Part shown: positions 50,678-59,473 of the stretch, in pieces
How positions within the stretch are numbered: the stretch's first letter is position 1
Layout of the letters: every line of letters begins with the position of its first letter
DNA from: DASVUC01 sp038237225
GTDB lineage: Bacteria > Planctomycetota > Phycisphaerae > Tepidisphaerales > Tepidisphaeraceae
Direction: 5' to 3'
Assembly: GCA_038237225.1 (NCBI GenBank)
Contig: JBBRYX010000007.1
Coordinates: 124,001 to 188,000 of the forward strand
Length of the DNA stretch: 64,000 nucleotides
Program-made: the position numbers and the translations under genes
Notes under the pieces: model-generated
Database searches by the model: none
What the model was told of the DNA's origin: nothing
What the model saw: the letters and a program-made list of their open reading frames with translations, nothing else

Positions 50678-51544
50678 ATGTCGCCGTCATCACCTATAGC
50701 TGTTGTCGATAGTGGGCTGGGCGGGCTGAGCGTGGTGCGGGCGCTGCGCCAGGCGATGCCGGGCGAGGAGATTGTTTATCTCGGTGATACCGCCCGGGGG
50801 CCGTACGGAAGCAAGAGCGCGGGTACGATCACGGAATTTGTTCGCGAGTTGCTGGAGCAGATCCGGTTCTTCCGGCCGAAGCACGTGGCCATCTCTTGCA
50901 ATAGCGCGGCGTCGGCGGTGATGCCTTTTATTCGAAAGGAATTTGCAGACCTCTCGATCAGCAGCATCGTTGATGCGACCGCGCGAGCAGCGATCGAGCG
51001 GGCGGGGGCGCGGGAAACGCCGCTCATGGGGATCATCGGCAGCGAAGCGACGATCCGATCCAAAAGCTACGAGCGCGCGATTCATCGGCGGCGTCATTAC
51101 GCTCGGCTTCTGCTGCGGCCGACGCCGCTGCTGGATGCAATCGCGGAGGAAGGTCGCGAGGAGGATGATTCGCTGTTGCGGCTGATGCTTCGACAATATT
51201 TGACGCCGATGGCGGATCGAAAGGTGAATGTGATTGTGCTGGCGTCAACGTGGTACAGCGCCCTGCGGCTCGCGGTTTCGCGGATGTTGCCGGATGGGGT
51301 GGGCGTGGTTGACTCGGCGGATTGCTGCGCTCAAGATGTCGCGCGACGGTTGCAGGCTGCGGGATTGTTGCGCGGCGGGCAGGCGTCGGGCGCGCTTCAC
51401 TGCCTGCTGACCGATCAGACGCCGCGATTTGATTTTCATGCGCGGCGGCTTCTGGGGACGGCGGTGGAGTCGCCGAAGGTGATCCCGTTGCACGAACTGC
51501 ACCGGCCGACGCGCGAGAAGCAGGACAATCGCGTCTCGGCTTAA
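50678..51544 (+). CDS. Glutamate-racemase-like (MurI family) protein lacking the second catalytic cysteine
   Basis: A 288-residue Asp/Glu racemase-fold protein. The N-terminal VDSGLGGLSVVRAL, GDTARGPYGSKS and ISCNSAAS (Cys74) match glutamate racemase, which makes D-glutamate for peptidoglycan. The second active-site block, normally GCTHYP, reads LASTWYSAL: serine 190 replaces the cysteine and tryptophan the histidine. Two-base racemisation is therefore unlikely as drawn. It could be a one-sided enzyme, a regulator or a relic. The C-terminal 60 residues are poorly conserved. A HEAT-repeat lipoprotein gene starts 3 bp later. Confidence 0.8.
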   Translation: MSPSSPIAVVDSGLGGLSVVRALRQAMPGEEIVYLGDTARGPYGSKSAGTITEFVRELLEQIRFFRPKHVAISCNSAASAVMPFIRKEFADLSISSIVDATARAAIERAGARETPLMGIIGSEATIRSKSYERAIHRRRHYARLLLRPTPLLDAIAEEGREEDDSLLRLMLRQYLTPMADRKVNVIVLASTWYSALRLAVSRMLPDGVGVVDSADCCAQDVARRLQAAGLLRGGQASGALHCLLTDQTPRFDFHARRLLGTAVESPKVIPLHELHRPTREKQDNRVSA

Positions 51545-51547
51545 CGA

Positions 51548-52204
51548 ATGGGCAAGCGGATGCGAATTGTCGTTCTATTTTCAATTGTGGGATCGATGTT
51601 GCCGCTCGTTGGATGTACGCAGACACGGCATATCGGGGAAGCTCTTTCCGGGAAGAACGCGCTCTGGGGTGCGCGAAAGATGGAGGATCCATATTTCCCG
51701 GATGAGCGCCGGGAAGGGGTGATGTTTCTGGTGGATCACGGTTACGGGCAGCGCCCGCCGTACACGACGCGGTATCAACAGATCGCGAAGAACGATCCCG
51801 ATTTTACGGTCCGCGCGGCTGCTGTTCGGGCGCTGAATCGAGCGCGCGATAACTCTGCCGGTAACGTCTTCACCGCGGCGCTGAGCGACAACAACGATCT
51901 GGTGAGGCTTGAAGGCGCCAAGGCGCTGGTGAATCTGCCGTCGCCCAATGCGGTCGAGCCGTTGAAGAAAATTGTCGCGAGTCCCGTCGAGAATAAGGAT
52001 CTCCGGATCGCGGCGGCGGAGGCCTTGAAGCATTACCGGGATATTGGCGTGGCGCGCACGCTGGTGAACGTGCTGAATGGCCGAGACTTCGGGGTCGCGT
52101 GGCAGGCGCGGCACAGCCTGCGCGACATCACGGGGCGCGACCTGCGCTATGATGAGAGCGCGTGGCTGAACTATCTCACTGCTCCGGGGCATCCGTTGGG
52201 TTAA
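51548..52204 (+). CDS. HEAT-repeat lipoprotein
   Basis: A 218-residue protein. A signal peptide with lipobox LVGC (cysteine near residue 23) is followed by at least three HEAT-like helical repeats: DFTVRAAAVRALNRA, NDLVRLEGAKALVNL, DLRIAAAEALKHY, then AWQARHSLRDITG. Such proteins are interaction platforms. It starts 3 bp after the MurI-like gene, so a joint role is possible. Confidence 0.8.
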   Translation: MGKRMRIVVLFSIVGSMLPLVGCTQTRHIGEALSGKNALWGARKMEDPYFPDERREGVMFLVDHGYGQRPPYTTRYQQIAKNDPDFTVRAAAVRALNRARDNSAGNVFTAALSDNNDLVRLEGAKALVNLPSPNAVEPLKKIVASPVENKDLRIAAAEALKHYRDIGVARTLVNVLNGRDFGVAWQARHSLRDITGRDLRYDESAWLNYLTAPGHPLG

Positions 52205-52222
52205 AAACAATGAAGCTCCCCT

Positions 52223-52281
52223 GTAGCACGGGCATCTTGCCCGTGCCTGAATCGCTAACACGGGCAGGATGCCCGTGCTAC
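52223..52281. repeat. 59-bp REP-like inverted pair, complete GTAG...CTAC form
   Basis: The best preserved member: GTAGCACGGGCATCTTGCCC on the left and its mirror ending GATGCCCGTGCTAC on the right. The GTAG ends match the conserved tetranucleotide known from REP elements moved by TnpA-REP (RAYT) enzymes. It lies between the lipoprotein gene and hrpB. Confidence 0.9.
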
Positions 52282-52319
52282 GGGGACGTTGGTTCAACCC
52301 ATCGGATTCGGGGGCAGCG

Positions 52320-54893
52320 ATGATTCCGTTACCGATCGATTCTGCGATGGAGGAGATCCTCCGGCGGCTGCGCGAAAAGCGGTCGTTGGTGGTCGTGGCG
52401 CCGCCGGGGGCGGGGAAGACGACGCGGGTTCCGCCCGCGATTTTACGAGCGGAGCTGCTTGCCCAAGAACATCCGAATGTGGTGGTTCTTCAGCCGCGGC
52501 GAGTGGCGGCGCGGGCGGTGGCGCAGCGAATCGCGGAGGAGAATCGGTGGGAATTGGGGGGCGAGGTGGGATACGTGATTCGGTTTGAGAAACGCATGAC
52601 GGATGCGACGCGACTGCGCGTGATGACCGAAGGGATTGTCACGCGCCAGTTGGTTCAAGATCCGTTTCTCACCGGCGTCGGCGCAGTCATTCTGGATGAA
52701 TTCCATGAGCGGAGCATCCATACCGATCTGGCCATCGCGATGCTGAAGGAGATCCGCTCGACGGTTCGCCCGGACTTGATGCTGATTGTGATGTCGGCGA
52801 CGCTCGAGGCAGAGCCGGTGGCGGCGTTCCTGGGTGATGCGCCAATCGTGCGAAGCGAGGGGAAGATGTTTCCGGTTGAGGTTTCGCATCGACCCGCGAC
52901 GCATCGGGAGGTGGTGGAGAAGGTTGCGGATGTGGTGGCGGAAGTGGAGGGAGACACGCTGGTGTTCCTGCCGGGGGTGGAGGAGATTCGCAGATGTGCG
53001 AGCCGGTTGGAGGGGCGCGAGGGATTGGCGGTCTTGCCTCTGCACGGGTCGCTTAGTGGCGAGGAGCAAATGGCGGCGCTTCGGCCGGATCGCGCGGGGC
53101 GGCGGAAGGTAATCCTCGCGACGAATATCGCGGAGACCTCCCTGACCATCGAAGGCGTGAGGACGGTGATTGATTCGGGGCTGGCGCGGGTGGCAGGGTA
53201 CGATCCGCGGCGAGGGATGGACCGATTGGAACTGAAGCGAATCAGCCGGGCATCGGCGACGCAGCGCGCGGGACGCGCAGGAAGGACCGGGCCGGGGAGA
53301 TGCGTTCGCTTGTATAGCGCGGGGGAGGAACGCGCGATGGATGCGTTCGAGATTCCGGAGGTTCGGCGGGTGGATCTGTGTTCAACGGTGCTGACGGTTC
53401 ATGAGTTCGGATATGCGGATCCGCGCAAGTTCGAGTGGTACGAGAAGCCGGATGAGGAATCGCTTGTGGCGGCGGAGCGATTGCTCGAAATGCTGGGTGC
53501 GGTGAACGCGGGGAAGATGACGAAGGTTGGGGAGATGCTGTTGTCGCTTCCGGTGCATCCGCGGGTGGGAAGGTTGCTGATCGAGGCGAATGCGAAAGGG
53601 ATGCTTAAGGAGGGGGCGACGGTGGCTGCGCTGTTGTCCGAGAAGGAAATTCTGCGCTCGGAGAATGTGCCGGTGCGCGAGCGGTCGGCGAAGCATCGGG
53701 CGGCGTCGGATCTGATTGTGAGGATGGAGTTGCTGCGGCGAGCGGAGGGGGCGAAGTTCGCATCTTTTCTGATGGATGAGGGGATCGATCTGGAGGCGGC
53801 GAGGCAGGTGGTGCGGGTTCGGGAGGAGTTGATGCGGGTGGGGAGGCGGTTGCCGAAAAAAGAGGACGACACGGCTCGACTGAGCTCGTCGAAGTCAAGT
53901 GTCGCCCCTACAGGAGAGGAGGAGCTTTTGAGGTTGCCGCTGTTGGCGTATCCGGATCGGGTTTGCCGGAGGCGTGGCGCGGGATCGAGCACGGGCGTGA
54001 TGGTGGGCGGCGGAGGCGTGAAGTTGGCGGTGGAGTCGGCGGTGCATGATGCGGAGTTTTTTCTGGCACTCGATGCGCGGCAGGATGAGCGGAACGTGTC
54101 GCGGGAGGCGATCGTGCGCATCGCGAGTGGAATCGAGGTGGAGTGGCTGGAGGAACTTTTCCCGCAGTCGATTCGGCGCGAGCGAGAGTTGGTGTATGAC
54201 GAGAGTCGCGGGCGTGTGGTGGCCAGGGGTGTGATGCGGTATCAGGATCTCGTGCTGAAGGAAGATGTCGATGCCCCCGTCGATCCTGATCGGGCGGGAG
54301 AGGTGCTAGGCAACGCATTGCGTGCGCGGGCTAGAGATCTGTTTGAGAAGGACGAGGGGTCGGCGAATCTGCTCAAACGGGTGGCGCTGCTGCGCGAGCA
54401 TATGGGAGAGCACCCGTGGCCGAGGTTTGATGACGCCGGGTTGAGCGAGATCATCGTCGAAGCGGCGCGCGGGAAGCGCTCGCTGGATGAGATCCGGTCG
54501 GGCGGTCTCTTGAATTATCTGCGGGCAAGATTGATCTATCCGCTGGACCGATTGCTCGATCAGCATGCGCCTGAGGCGATTGAGGTTCCCAGCGGTAGCC
54601 GGATTCGCGTGGATTACGCCGCGGATGGGAAGCCGCCGGTGCTGGCGGCACGGTTGCAGGAATTATTTGGGTGGACCGACACGCCGCGGGTTGCGGGCGG
54701 AAGGGTTCCAGTGCTGATTCATCTGCTGGCGCCGAACTTCAGGCCGGTACAGGTGACGAACGATTTGCGAAGTTTCTGGAGCGCGACGTATTTTCAGGTG
54801 CGGAAGGATTTGCGCGTGAGATATCCTAAGCATGCGTGGCCTGATGATCCGCTGGGGGCGAAGGCGGAGGCGAAGGGGAGGCGAAAAACGTGA
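52320..54893 (+). CDS. hrpB: ATP-dependent helicase HrpB
   Basis: An 857-residue DEAH-box helicase. Walker A is APPGAGKTTRVP, motif Ia LQPRRVAARAVAQR, motif II DEFHER (DEAH-type), motif III MSATLEAEP, motif VI QRAGRAGRTGPG. The HA2/OB-like and HrpB-specific C-terminal domains follow. At about residues 517-531 a repeat adds a serine-rich loop (DDTARLSSSKSSVAPTG). The ATG at 52320 has GGGGCAGC ahead; the upstream frame runs through a repeat. The last codons lie in a heptamer array. The cell role of HrpB is unclear in most bacteria. Confidence 0.93.
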   Translation: MIPLPIDSAMEEILRRLREKRSLVVVAPPGAGKTTRVPPAILRAELLAQEHPNVVVLQPRRVAARAVAQRIAEENRWELGGEVGYVIRFEKRMTDATRLRVMTEGIVTRQLVQDPFLTGVGAVILDEFHERSIHTDLAIAMLKEIRSTVRPDLMLIVMSATLEAEPVAAFLGDAPIVRSEGKMFPVEVSHRPATHREVVEKVADVVAEVEGDTLVFLPGVEEIRRCASRLEGREGLAVLPLHGSLSGEEQMAALRPDRAGRRKVILATNIAETSLTIEGVRTVIDSGLARVAGYDPRRGMDRLELKRISRASATQRAGRAGRTGPGRCVRLYSAGEERAMDAFEIPEVRRVDLCSTVLTVHEFGYADPRKFEWYEKPDEESLVAAERLLEMLGAVNAGKMTKVGEMLLSLPVHPRVGRLLIEANAKGMLKEGATVAALLSEKEILRSENVPVRERSAKHRAASDLIVRMELLRRAEGAKFASFLMDEGIDLEAARQVVRVREELMRVGRRLPKKEDDTARLSSSKSSVAPTGEEELLRLPLLAYPDRVCRRRGAGSSTGVMVGGGGVKLAVESAVHDAEFFLALDARQDERNVSREAIVRIASGIEVEWLEELFPQSIRRERELVYDESRGRVVARGVMRYQDLVLKEDVDAPVDPDRAGEVLGNALRARARDLFEKDEGSANLLKRVALLREHMGEHPWPRFDDAGLSEIIVEAARGKRSLDEIRSGGLLNYLRARLIYPLDRLLDQHAPEAIEVPSGSRIRVDYAADGKPPVLAARLQELFGWTDTPRVAGGRVPVLIHLLAPNFRPVQVTNDLRSFWSATYFQVRKDLRVRYPKHAWPDDPLGAKAEAKGRRKT
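53868..53913. repeat. REP-like repeat inside hrpB
   Basis: Read on the minus strand it begins GTAGGGGCGACACTTGAC, as in the 34381 family, followed by a palindrome around TTCGACGAGCTCAGTCGA. It is in frame in hrpB. Confidence 0.8.
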
Positions 54894-54970
54894 AACGTGA
54901 AACGTGAAACGTGACAAAACGTAAAACGTGAAACGTAACAAAATCTGCGCGGTTCACGTTTTGCGTTTTT
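54885..54970. repeat. Heptamer array ACGTGAA/ACGTAAA with a short inverted arm
   Basis: At least seven units with a 7-bp period (54885-54942), starting within the last codons of hrpB, then an inverted arm (GGTTCACGTTTTGCG) at 54951-54970. It fills the whole gap before the oxidoreductase gene and can fold into hairpins. Confidence 0.88.
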
Positions 54971-54983
54971 GATGGAGGTTTCG

Positions 54984-56006
54984 ATGAAAGCGTGGGTGCT
55001 TGAGACGCTTGGGGGGATTGATGCACTTAAGCTGAAGGTGGTTGCGGATCCGGTTCCGCGCGCTGGGGAGGTTCGGTTGAAAGTTCGATATGCAGGGCTG
55101 AATCCAGCGGATCGCTTCCTGGCGGAGAACCGATATCCGGCGCGGCCGGCGCTGCCGCATGTGTTGGGGCGCGATGGGGTGGGCGAGGTGGATCAGGTGG
55201 GCGTTGGCGTGCACGAGTGGAAGGAAGGTGACCTTGCGGTGCTGCTGCGCGGTGAGGTGGGTGTGAGTCGATGGGGGACGTTCGCGGAACACGTGGTGGC
55301 GCCGCGGGAGTATGTCGTGACGCTTCCGGCGGAGTGGAGCGAGCAGGAGGCGGCGGGGGCGCCGCTGGTTTATCTCACGGCCTATCAACCGCTGACGCAG
55401 TGGGGGGAAATTTCTGCCGGTGCTGTGGTGCTGGTGACGGGCGCTTCGGGCGGCGTCGGTATCGCGACCATCCAACTGGCGCGGGCCATGGGGTTGCGGC
55501 CGATCGGTTTGTCGCGCGGGCCGGCGCGACGTGACGCGCTGGTGTCGCTGGGCGCTGAAAAAGTCTGGGACCCGAGCGATGAAAATTGGCCGTCGCAGGT
55601 GAAGGATTATCTGAAGGATCAGCGCGTGAATCTGGCGGTGGAAAACGTCGCGGGTCCAATCTTTGAAGGCGTTGTCGCAACCTTGGGAAATCACGGGAAG
55701 ATCAGCGTGGTGGGGAGGTCAGCGGGAGAAGTGCGAAACTTCAATACCGGAACTCTGTTTTTCAAAAGACTGCGCATCGGCGGCGTCGCGGTGGGTTCGT
55801 ACACGAGCGACGAGGCGCGGGCGGCGTGGGATGCGGTGGTGAATCTGCTCGGGAACTCGGGAGTGAAGCCGGTGATCGACCAGGTGTTTCCGTTTGAGAG
55901 TCTACCGGCGGCATTTGAACGATCGTCGAGCGATCATCTGGGGAAGGAACTGATCTCCGTTGCGGAGACTGCATCGGCGGCAGTCGTGGATGAGATCTCT
56001 GAATAG
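54984..56006 (+). CDS. Quinone-oxidoreductase-like MDR-family protein
   Basis: A 340-residue zinc-free medium-chain dehydrogenase/reductase. The N-terminal GroES-like domain has VRYAGLNPADRFL and PHVLGRDGVGEV. The nucleotide-binding motif is VLVTGASGGVGIATIQLARAMG. It lacks the zinc ligands of alcohol dehydrogenases, as expected for NADPH:quinone oxidoreductases or enoyl reductases. The ATG at 54984 follows GGAGG. Substrate unknown. Confidence 0.88.
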   Translation: MKAWVLETLGGIDALKLKVVADPVPRAGEVRLKVRYAGLNPADRFLAENRYPARPALPHVLGRDGVGEVDQVGVGVHEWKEGDLAVLLRGEVGVSRWGTFAEHVVAPREYVVTLPAEWSEQEAAGAPLVYLTAYQPLTQWGEISAGAVVLVTGASGGVGIATIQLARAMGLRPIGLSRGPARRDALVSLGAEKVWDPSDENWPSQVKDYLKDQRVNLAVENVAGPIFEGVVATLGNHGKISVVGRSAGEVRNFNTGTLFFKRLRIGGVAVGSYTSDEARAAWDAVVNLLGNSGVKPVIDQVFPFESLPAAFERSSSDHLGKELISVAETASAAVVDEISE

Positions 56007-56270
56007 CCATCCTCGACCCGCGAATTCCGAGCGGCGTGGTCGCTTCAGCGACCCTGTCTTGAGTTTATTCAGCGAACTCGAATGACCGGTTTTCCGGCAA
56101 CGAGAAGCGGAGCGAGCCGTAGTAAGAGCATGATCGATTTCAGCTCTCGGACGGTGGCAGAAGTTCGTTCCGCAGCATCAAGGCGAAGCTTCTGAACCAC
56201 GAGTGATTCCCGTATTTTTCGATCCATCGATAACGAAAACACGAAACCGTGAAAGTGATGAGGAGATTCC

Positions 56271-59090
56271 ATGAAGCGAATGATTGTCGGTCTGGTGGTG
56301 GTTCTGACGGGCGTGGTGTGTTTCGGTGCGGAGGGCGAGTGGCACAACTCGCTGAAGCCGAAGGGCGCGCCGGCGGGGAAAATCGAGATCGTGCGCGATG
56401 GAGCACCCGTCTGCGCGATTCAGATCCCGCAGAAAGCTACCGAGATCGAGAAGAAAGCAGCGGAGGAACTGCGCCATTGGATCACCGAGATCAGCGGCGC
56501 CACTCCGAAAATTGTCACGGGCGACGTGAAGGGCAAGATGATTCGCCTCTCAACCGACAAAGCGCTCGGCGAAGAGGGATACCGCATCGCGATGAATGGC
56601 AACGACCTCGTCCTCACCGGTGGAACAACTCGCGGCTTGCTGAACGCGGTTTATGCACTGTTGGAGGAGGATATCGGCTGCCGGTTTTATACGAATGATT
56701 CGGTGCGGCTTCCGAAGTCAAAGTCGCTGATTGCGGAACCGGTGGCTCGGCAATATGCACCGCAGTTGCGCTTGCGCGATCCGTATTATGCGGCGGCGTT
56801 CGACGCCACGTGGTCACTGAGAAATCGCACGAACGCTCCTGGCGCCAACGTTCCCGAAGCGTTGGGCGGACATATCGATTACGACGAGATGTTCGTGCAC
56901 ACCGCCGCGACGCTCGTGCCGGCCGGCAAATACTTCAAGGACCATCCGGAATATTTCATGCTGGATAAAGCTGGCCAGCGCTCGCAGACGCAGCTCTGCA
57001 CGACCGATCCCGATGTCGTCAAGATCGCCACTGAGACGGTCCTCGAGACGCTCAAAAAAAACCCGCACACGGAGATCATCAGCGTCTCCAAGAACGACAG
57101 CGGCGGCGATCAGTTGTGCCAGTGCGAGCGTTGCAAGAAGCTGCGCGATTCCGAAGGCGGAGCCGAGATGGCGAATCAGCTTGTCCTCGTCAACGGCGTC
57201 GCCGAGGCGGTTGAGAAGCAATACCCCAATGTGGTGATCGACACGCTCGCGTATCTCGACACCATCTCCGTTCCCAAGACCATGCGGCCACGCAAGAACG
57301 TGGCCATTCGTTTGTGCAACGACTCGGTGGGCGCTTGGAGCACACCGTTCAAATCAGCGGCCAATTGCCCGGTTGCCGCCATCGCCAAAGCCTGGGCCGC
57401 CGCACACAACCGCATCTACATCTGGGATTACAACGTCAACTTCAGCCACTATTTCGCGCCGATGCCCAACATCGACGTGATGGCCGACAACATCCGCTTC
57501 TGGGTCGAGAACAAAGCCGAAGGCGTCATGCTTCAAGGCGGATACCAGGGACCCGCGGAGGCCGATGATCTCAAGTGCTGGGTCACCTCAAAACTTCTTT
57601 GGGATCCCTCACGGGATGAGAAGGCGCTGGTCGAGGATTTCATTTGGGGACATTACGGGAGCGCCGCACCGTCACTCGCGGCTTACGAAGCGCTTCTGGA
57701 AGCGACAAAGAAGCAGCACGCCGCCGAGATGCAAAATCCGGCAGGGGGGATCCGGTATCCGATGGATGTGCCGTTCTTGTCCAAGGAGTTTGTGACGAAG
57801 GCAGCGGAACTGTTCGCGACCGCAAAAACGCAGGCTCAGGGCGATGAGAAGTTGATCCGGCGCGTGGAGCGGGCGGAGCTACCCATTCTGTACGTGCAGT
57901 GCGTGCGCGGTCCCGAGTTTGTCGGAGCGGATTACGGAAATGTCGTCGGAGAATTCGAGCGAATCGCGGGCAACGAAAAGGTGCAATACCTTGAAGAAGG
58001 CGGTCCGTCGCTCGAGCCCAAGCTGGCGACATGGAAGAAGAGCATCCCCAAGCCCGCCGGCACCCAAGCCAGCGCGTACAAGGTCATCTCCAAAGGCAAA
58101 GAAGCGCATTCATACCAGGCATTCCCGGATGCCTGCCGGATCGCGAACGGCGACATCCTGTGCGTCTTTTACGCGGGATATGGGCACGTTTCGCTCGAGG
58201 CGGATGATTTCCGAAATGGCGGCCGGATCTGCATGGTTCGATCCCGCGATGAAGGAAAGACGTGGTCGGAGCCTGCTGTTTTGTTCGACGACGCCGACGA
58301 CAACCGCGATTCCCACATCGCCCAACTCAGCGATGGATCGCTTGTCTGCACGTTCTTCTCCTGGAAGAACAAAGAAAAGCGCCTCGCCAGTTACAAGGAC
58401 TTCAGTTGGAAGCTGTTTAACGACGTCAGCGAGAACACAGGCGCACAGATGGTGCGATCGACGGATGGCGGAAAGACATGGGAGAAGACGCCTCAATCGA
58501 TCGCCAAAGATTGGGTGTGCTCCGCGCCGGTCAGGCAGATGCCGGACGGGAAATGCCTGCTGGGGCTATATGGCGAGGTCCGGCAGAAACCCTGTGTTGG
58601 CGCGATGATTGAATCCGATGACCTTGGCAAAAGCTGGCAAGCGGTCGTCGAGATGCCGCAGCCTGAAGGTCTGTCTCTGGACGCCGAGACGGACCTGATT
58701 CGCTTGAAAGATGGCCGGCTTTACGCCGCGCTGCGAAGCAGCAAGCAGAACATGCACTACTCGATCAGCAGCGACGAAGGAAAAAGTTGGTCGATGGCCA
58801 CCGACATCGGCTTCAAGGGACACTGCCCGCATCTGAATCGCCTCTCGACCGGCGAGATCATCCTGTGTCATCGCCTGCCGAATACGTCTATTCACATCAG
58901 TCGCGATGAGTGCAAGACGTGGCAGGGGCCATACGAGATCGATACCTGCGTCGGCGCGTATCCCGCAACCGTTCAGTTGAAGGATGGCAGCGTCCTGATC
59001 GTCTACTACAGCGAAGGCGAAGGCAGCGAGATCCGCGCGAAACGGTTCAAGGTGAACGAGAAAGGCATTGCGATGGCCGGCTGGGAATAA
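56271..59090 (+). CDS. Secreted DUF4838-type glycosidase-like protein fused to a sialidase-like propeller
   Basis: A 939-residue secreted protein with a signal peptide (MIVGLVVVLTGVVCFGA). Residues about 40-130 resemble the alpha-glucuronidase/GH20 N-terminal domain (KKAAEELRHWITEISG, TRGLLNAVYALLEEDIGCRFYT). Residues about 130-500 match DUF4838 (VSKNDSGGDQLCQCERCKKL, IYIWDYNVNFSHYFAPMPNI). From about residue 600 a sialidase-type beta-propeller has five Asp-box motifs: SRDEGKTWS, STDGGKTWE, SDDLGKSWQ, SSDEGKSWS and SRDECKTW. It probably binds or cuts complex glycans; the substrate is unknown. GAGGAGA precedes the ATG. Confidence 0.82.
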   Translation: MKRMIVGLVVVLTGVVCFGAEGEWHNSLKPKGAPAGKIEIVRDGAPVCAIQIPQKATEIEKKAAEELRHWITEISGATPKIVTGDVKGKMIRLSTDKALGEEGYRIAMNGNDLVLTGGTTRGLLNAVYALLEEDIGCRFYTNDSVRLPKSKSLIAEPVARQYAPQLRLRDPYYAAAFDATWSLRNRTNAPGANVPEALGGHIDYDEMFVHTAATLVPAGKYFKDHPEYFMLDKAGQRSQTQLCTTDPDVVKIATETVLETLKKNPHTEIISVSKNDSGGDQLCQCERCKKLRDSEGGAEMANQLVLVNGVAEAVEKQYPNVVIDTLAYLDTISVPKTMRPRKNVAIRLCNDSVGAWSTPFKSAANCPVAAIAKAWAAAHNRIYIWDYNVNFSHYFAPMPNIDVMADNIRFWVENKAEGVMLQGGYQGPAEADDLKCWVTSKLLWDPSRDEKALVEDFIWGHYGSAAPSLAAYEALLEATKKQHAAEMQNPAGGIRYPMDVPFLSKEFVTKAAELFATAKTQAQGDEKLIRRVERAELPILYVQCVRGPEFVGADYGNVVGEFERIAGNEKVQYLEEGGPSLEPKLATWKKSIPKPAGTQASAYKVISKGKEAHSYQAFPDACRIANGDILCVFYAGYGHVSLEADDFRNGGRICMVRSRDEGKTWSEPAVLFDDADDNRDSHIAQLSDGSLVCTFFSWKNKEKRLASYKDFSWKLFNDVSENTGAQMVRSTDGGKTWEKTPQSIAKDWVCSAPVRQMPDGKCLLGLYGEVRQKPCVGAMIESDDLGKSWQAVVEMPQPEGLSLDAETDLIRLKDGRLYAALRSSKQNMHYSISSDEGKSWSMATDIGFKGHCPHLNRLSTGEIILCHRLPNTSIHISRDECKTWQGPYEIDTCVGAYPATVQLKDGSVLIVYYSEGEGSEIRAKRFKVNEKGIAMAGWE

Positions 59091-59123
59091 GGGGGAGAGA
59101 GCGGCGGCTGCGTTTAATTATGA

Positions 59124-59418
59124 TTAGTGAACTGCCCGATTCGCGAGCCACTGACAGCAGTGGATGTAGAAACGGCCTTCGGTGGCTTCGATCAGCGGCT
59201 TTGGAATGCTGTCCCACTGACATGCGATCACGCGTCCTTTGCCGATCCCACCTTCCAGAGTTTTTCGGATGTCGTGAAGCCCGCGCTCATGAAAAAACTC
59301 CGGTGGCCGCTTGCGTCGCCGCCGGCGCGGTGGCGGGCGTGTCATCCGCGGGAGTAATCGTGCAGCACGCGAAGAGCAGGGTGAGGGTGAAGCAGATCGT
59401 CTTCCACACGGGCGGCAT
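59124..59418 (-). pseudogene. Small secreted protein gene with a frameshift at a T-run
   Basis: From the ATG at 59418 the frame encodes a lipoprotein-like signal (TICFTLTLLFACCTIT) and a Thr/Ala linker, then stops after GVFS. Removing one T from the TTTTTT run at about 59292-59298 continues the frame as HERGLHDIRKTLEGGIGKG, then VIACQWDSIPKPLIEATEG and the end at 59124, giving about 97 residues. Either the gene is broken, the run is a switch, or the base count is wrong. I do not recognise the product. Confidence 0.5.
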
Positions 59419-59473
59419 TATGCTCACGCAGGCGCAAACCGAAAGCTGTTTCCGAGAGCTGCGACGCCGACCA

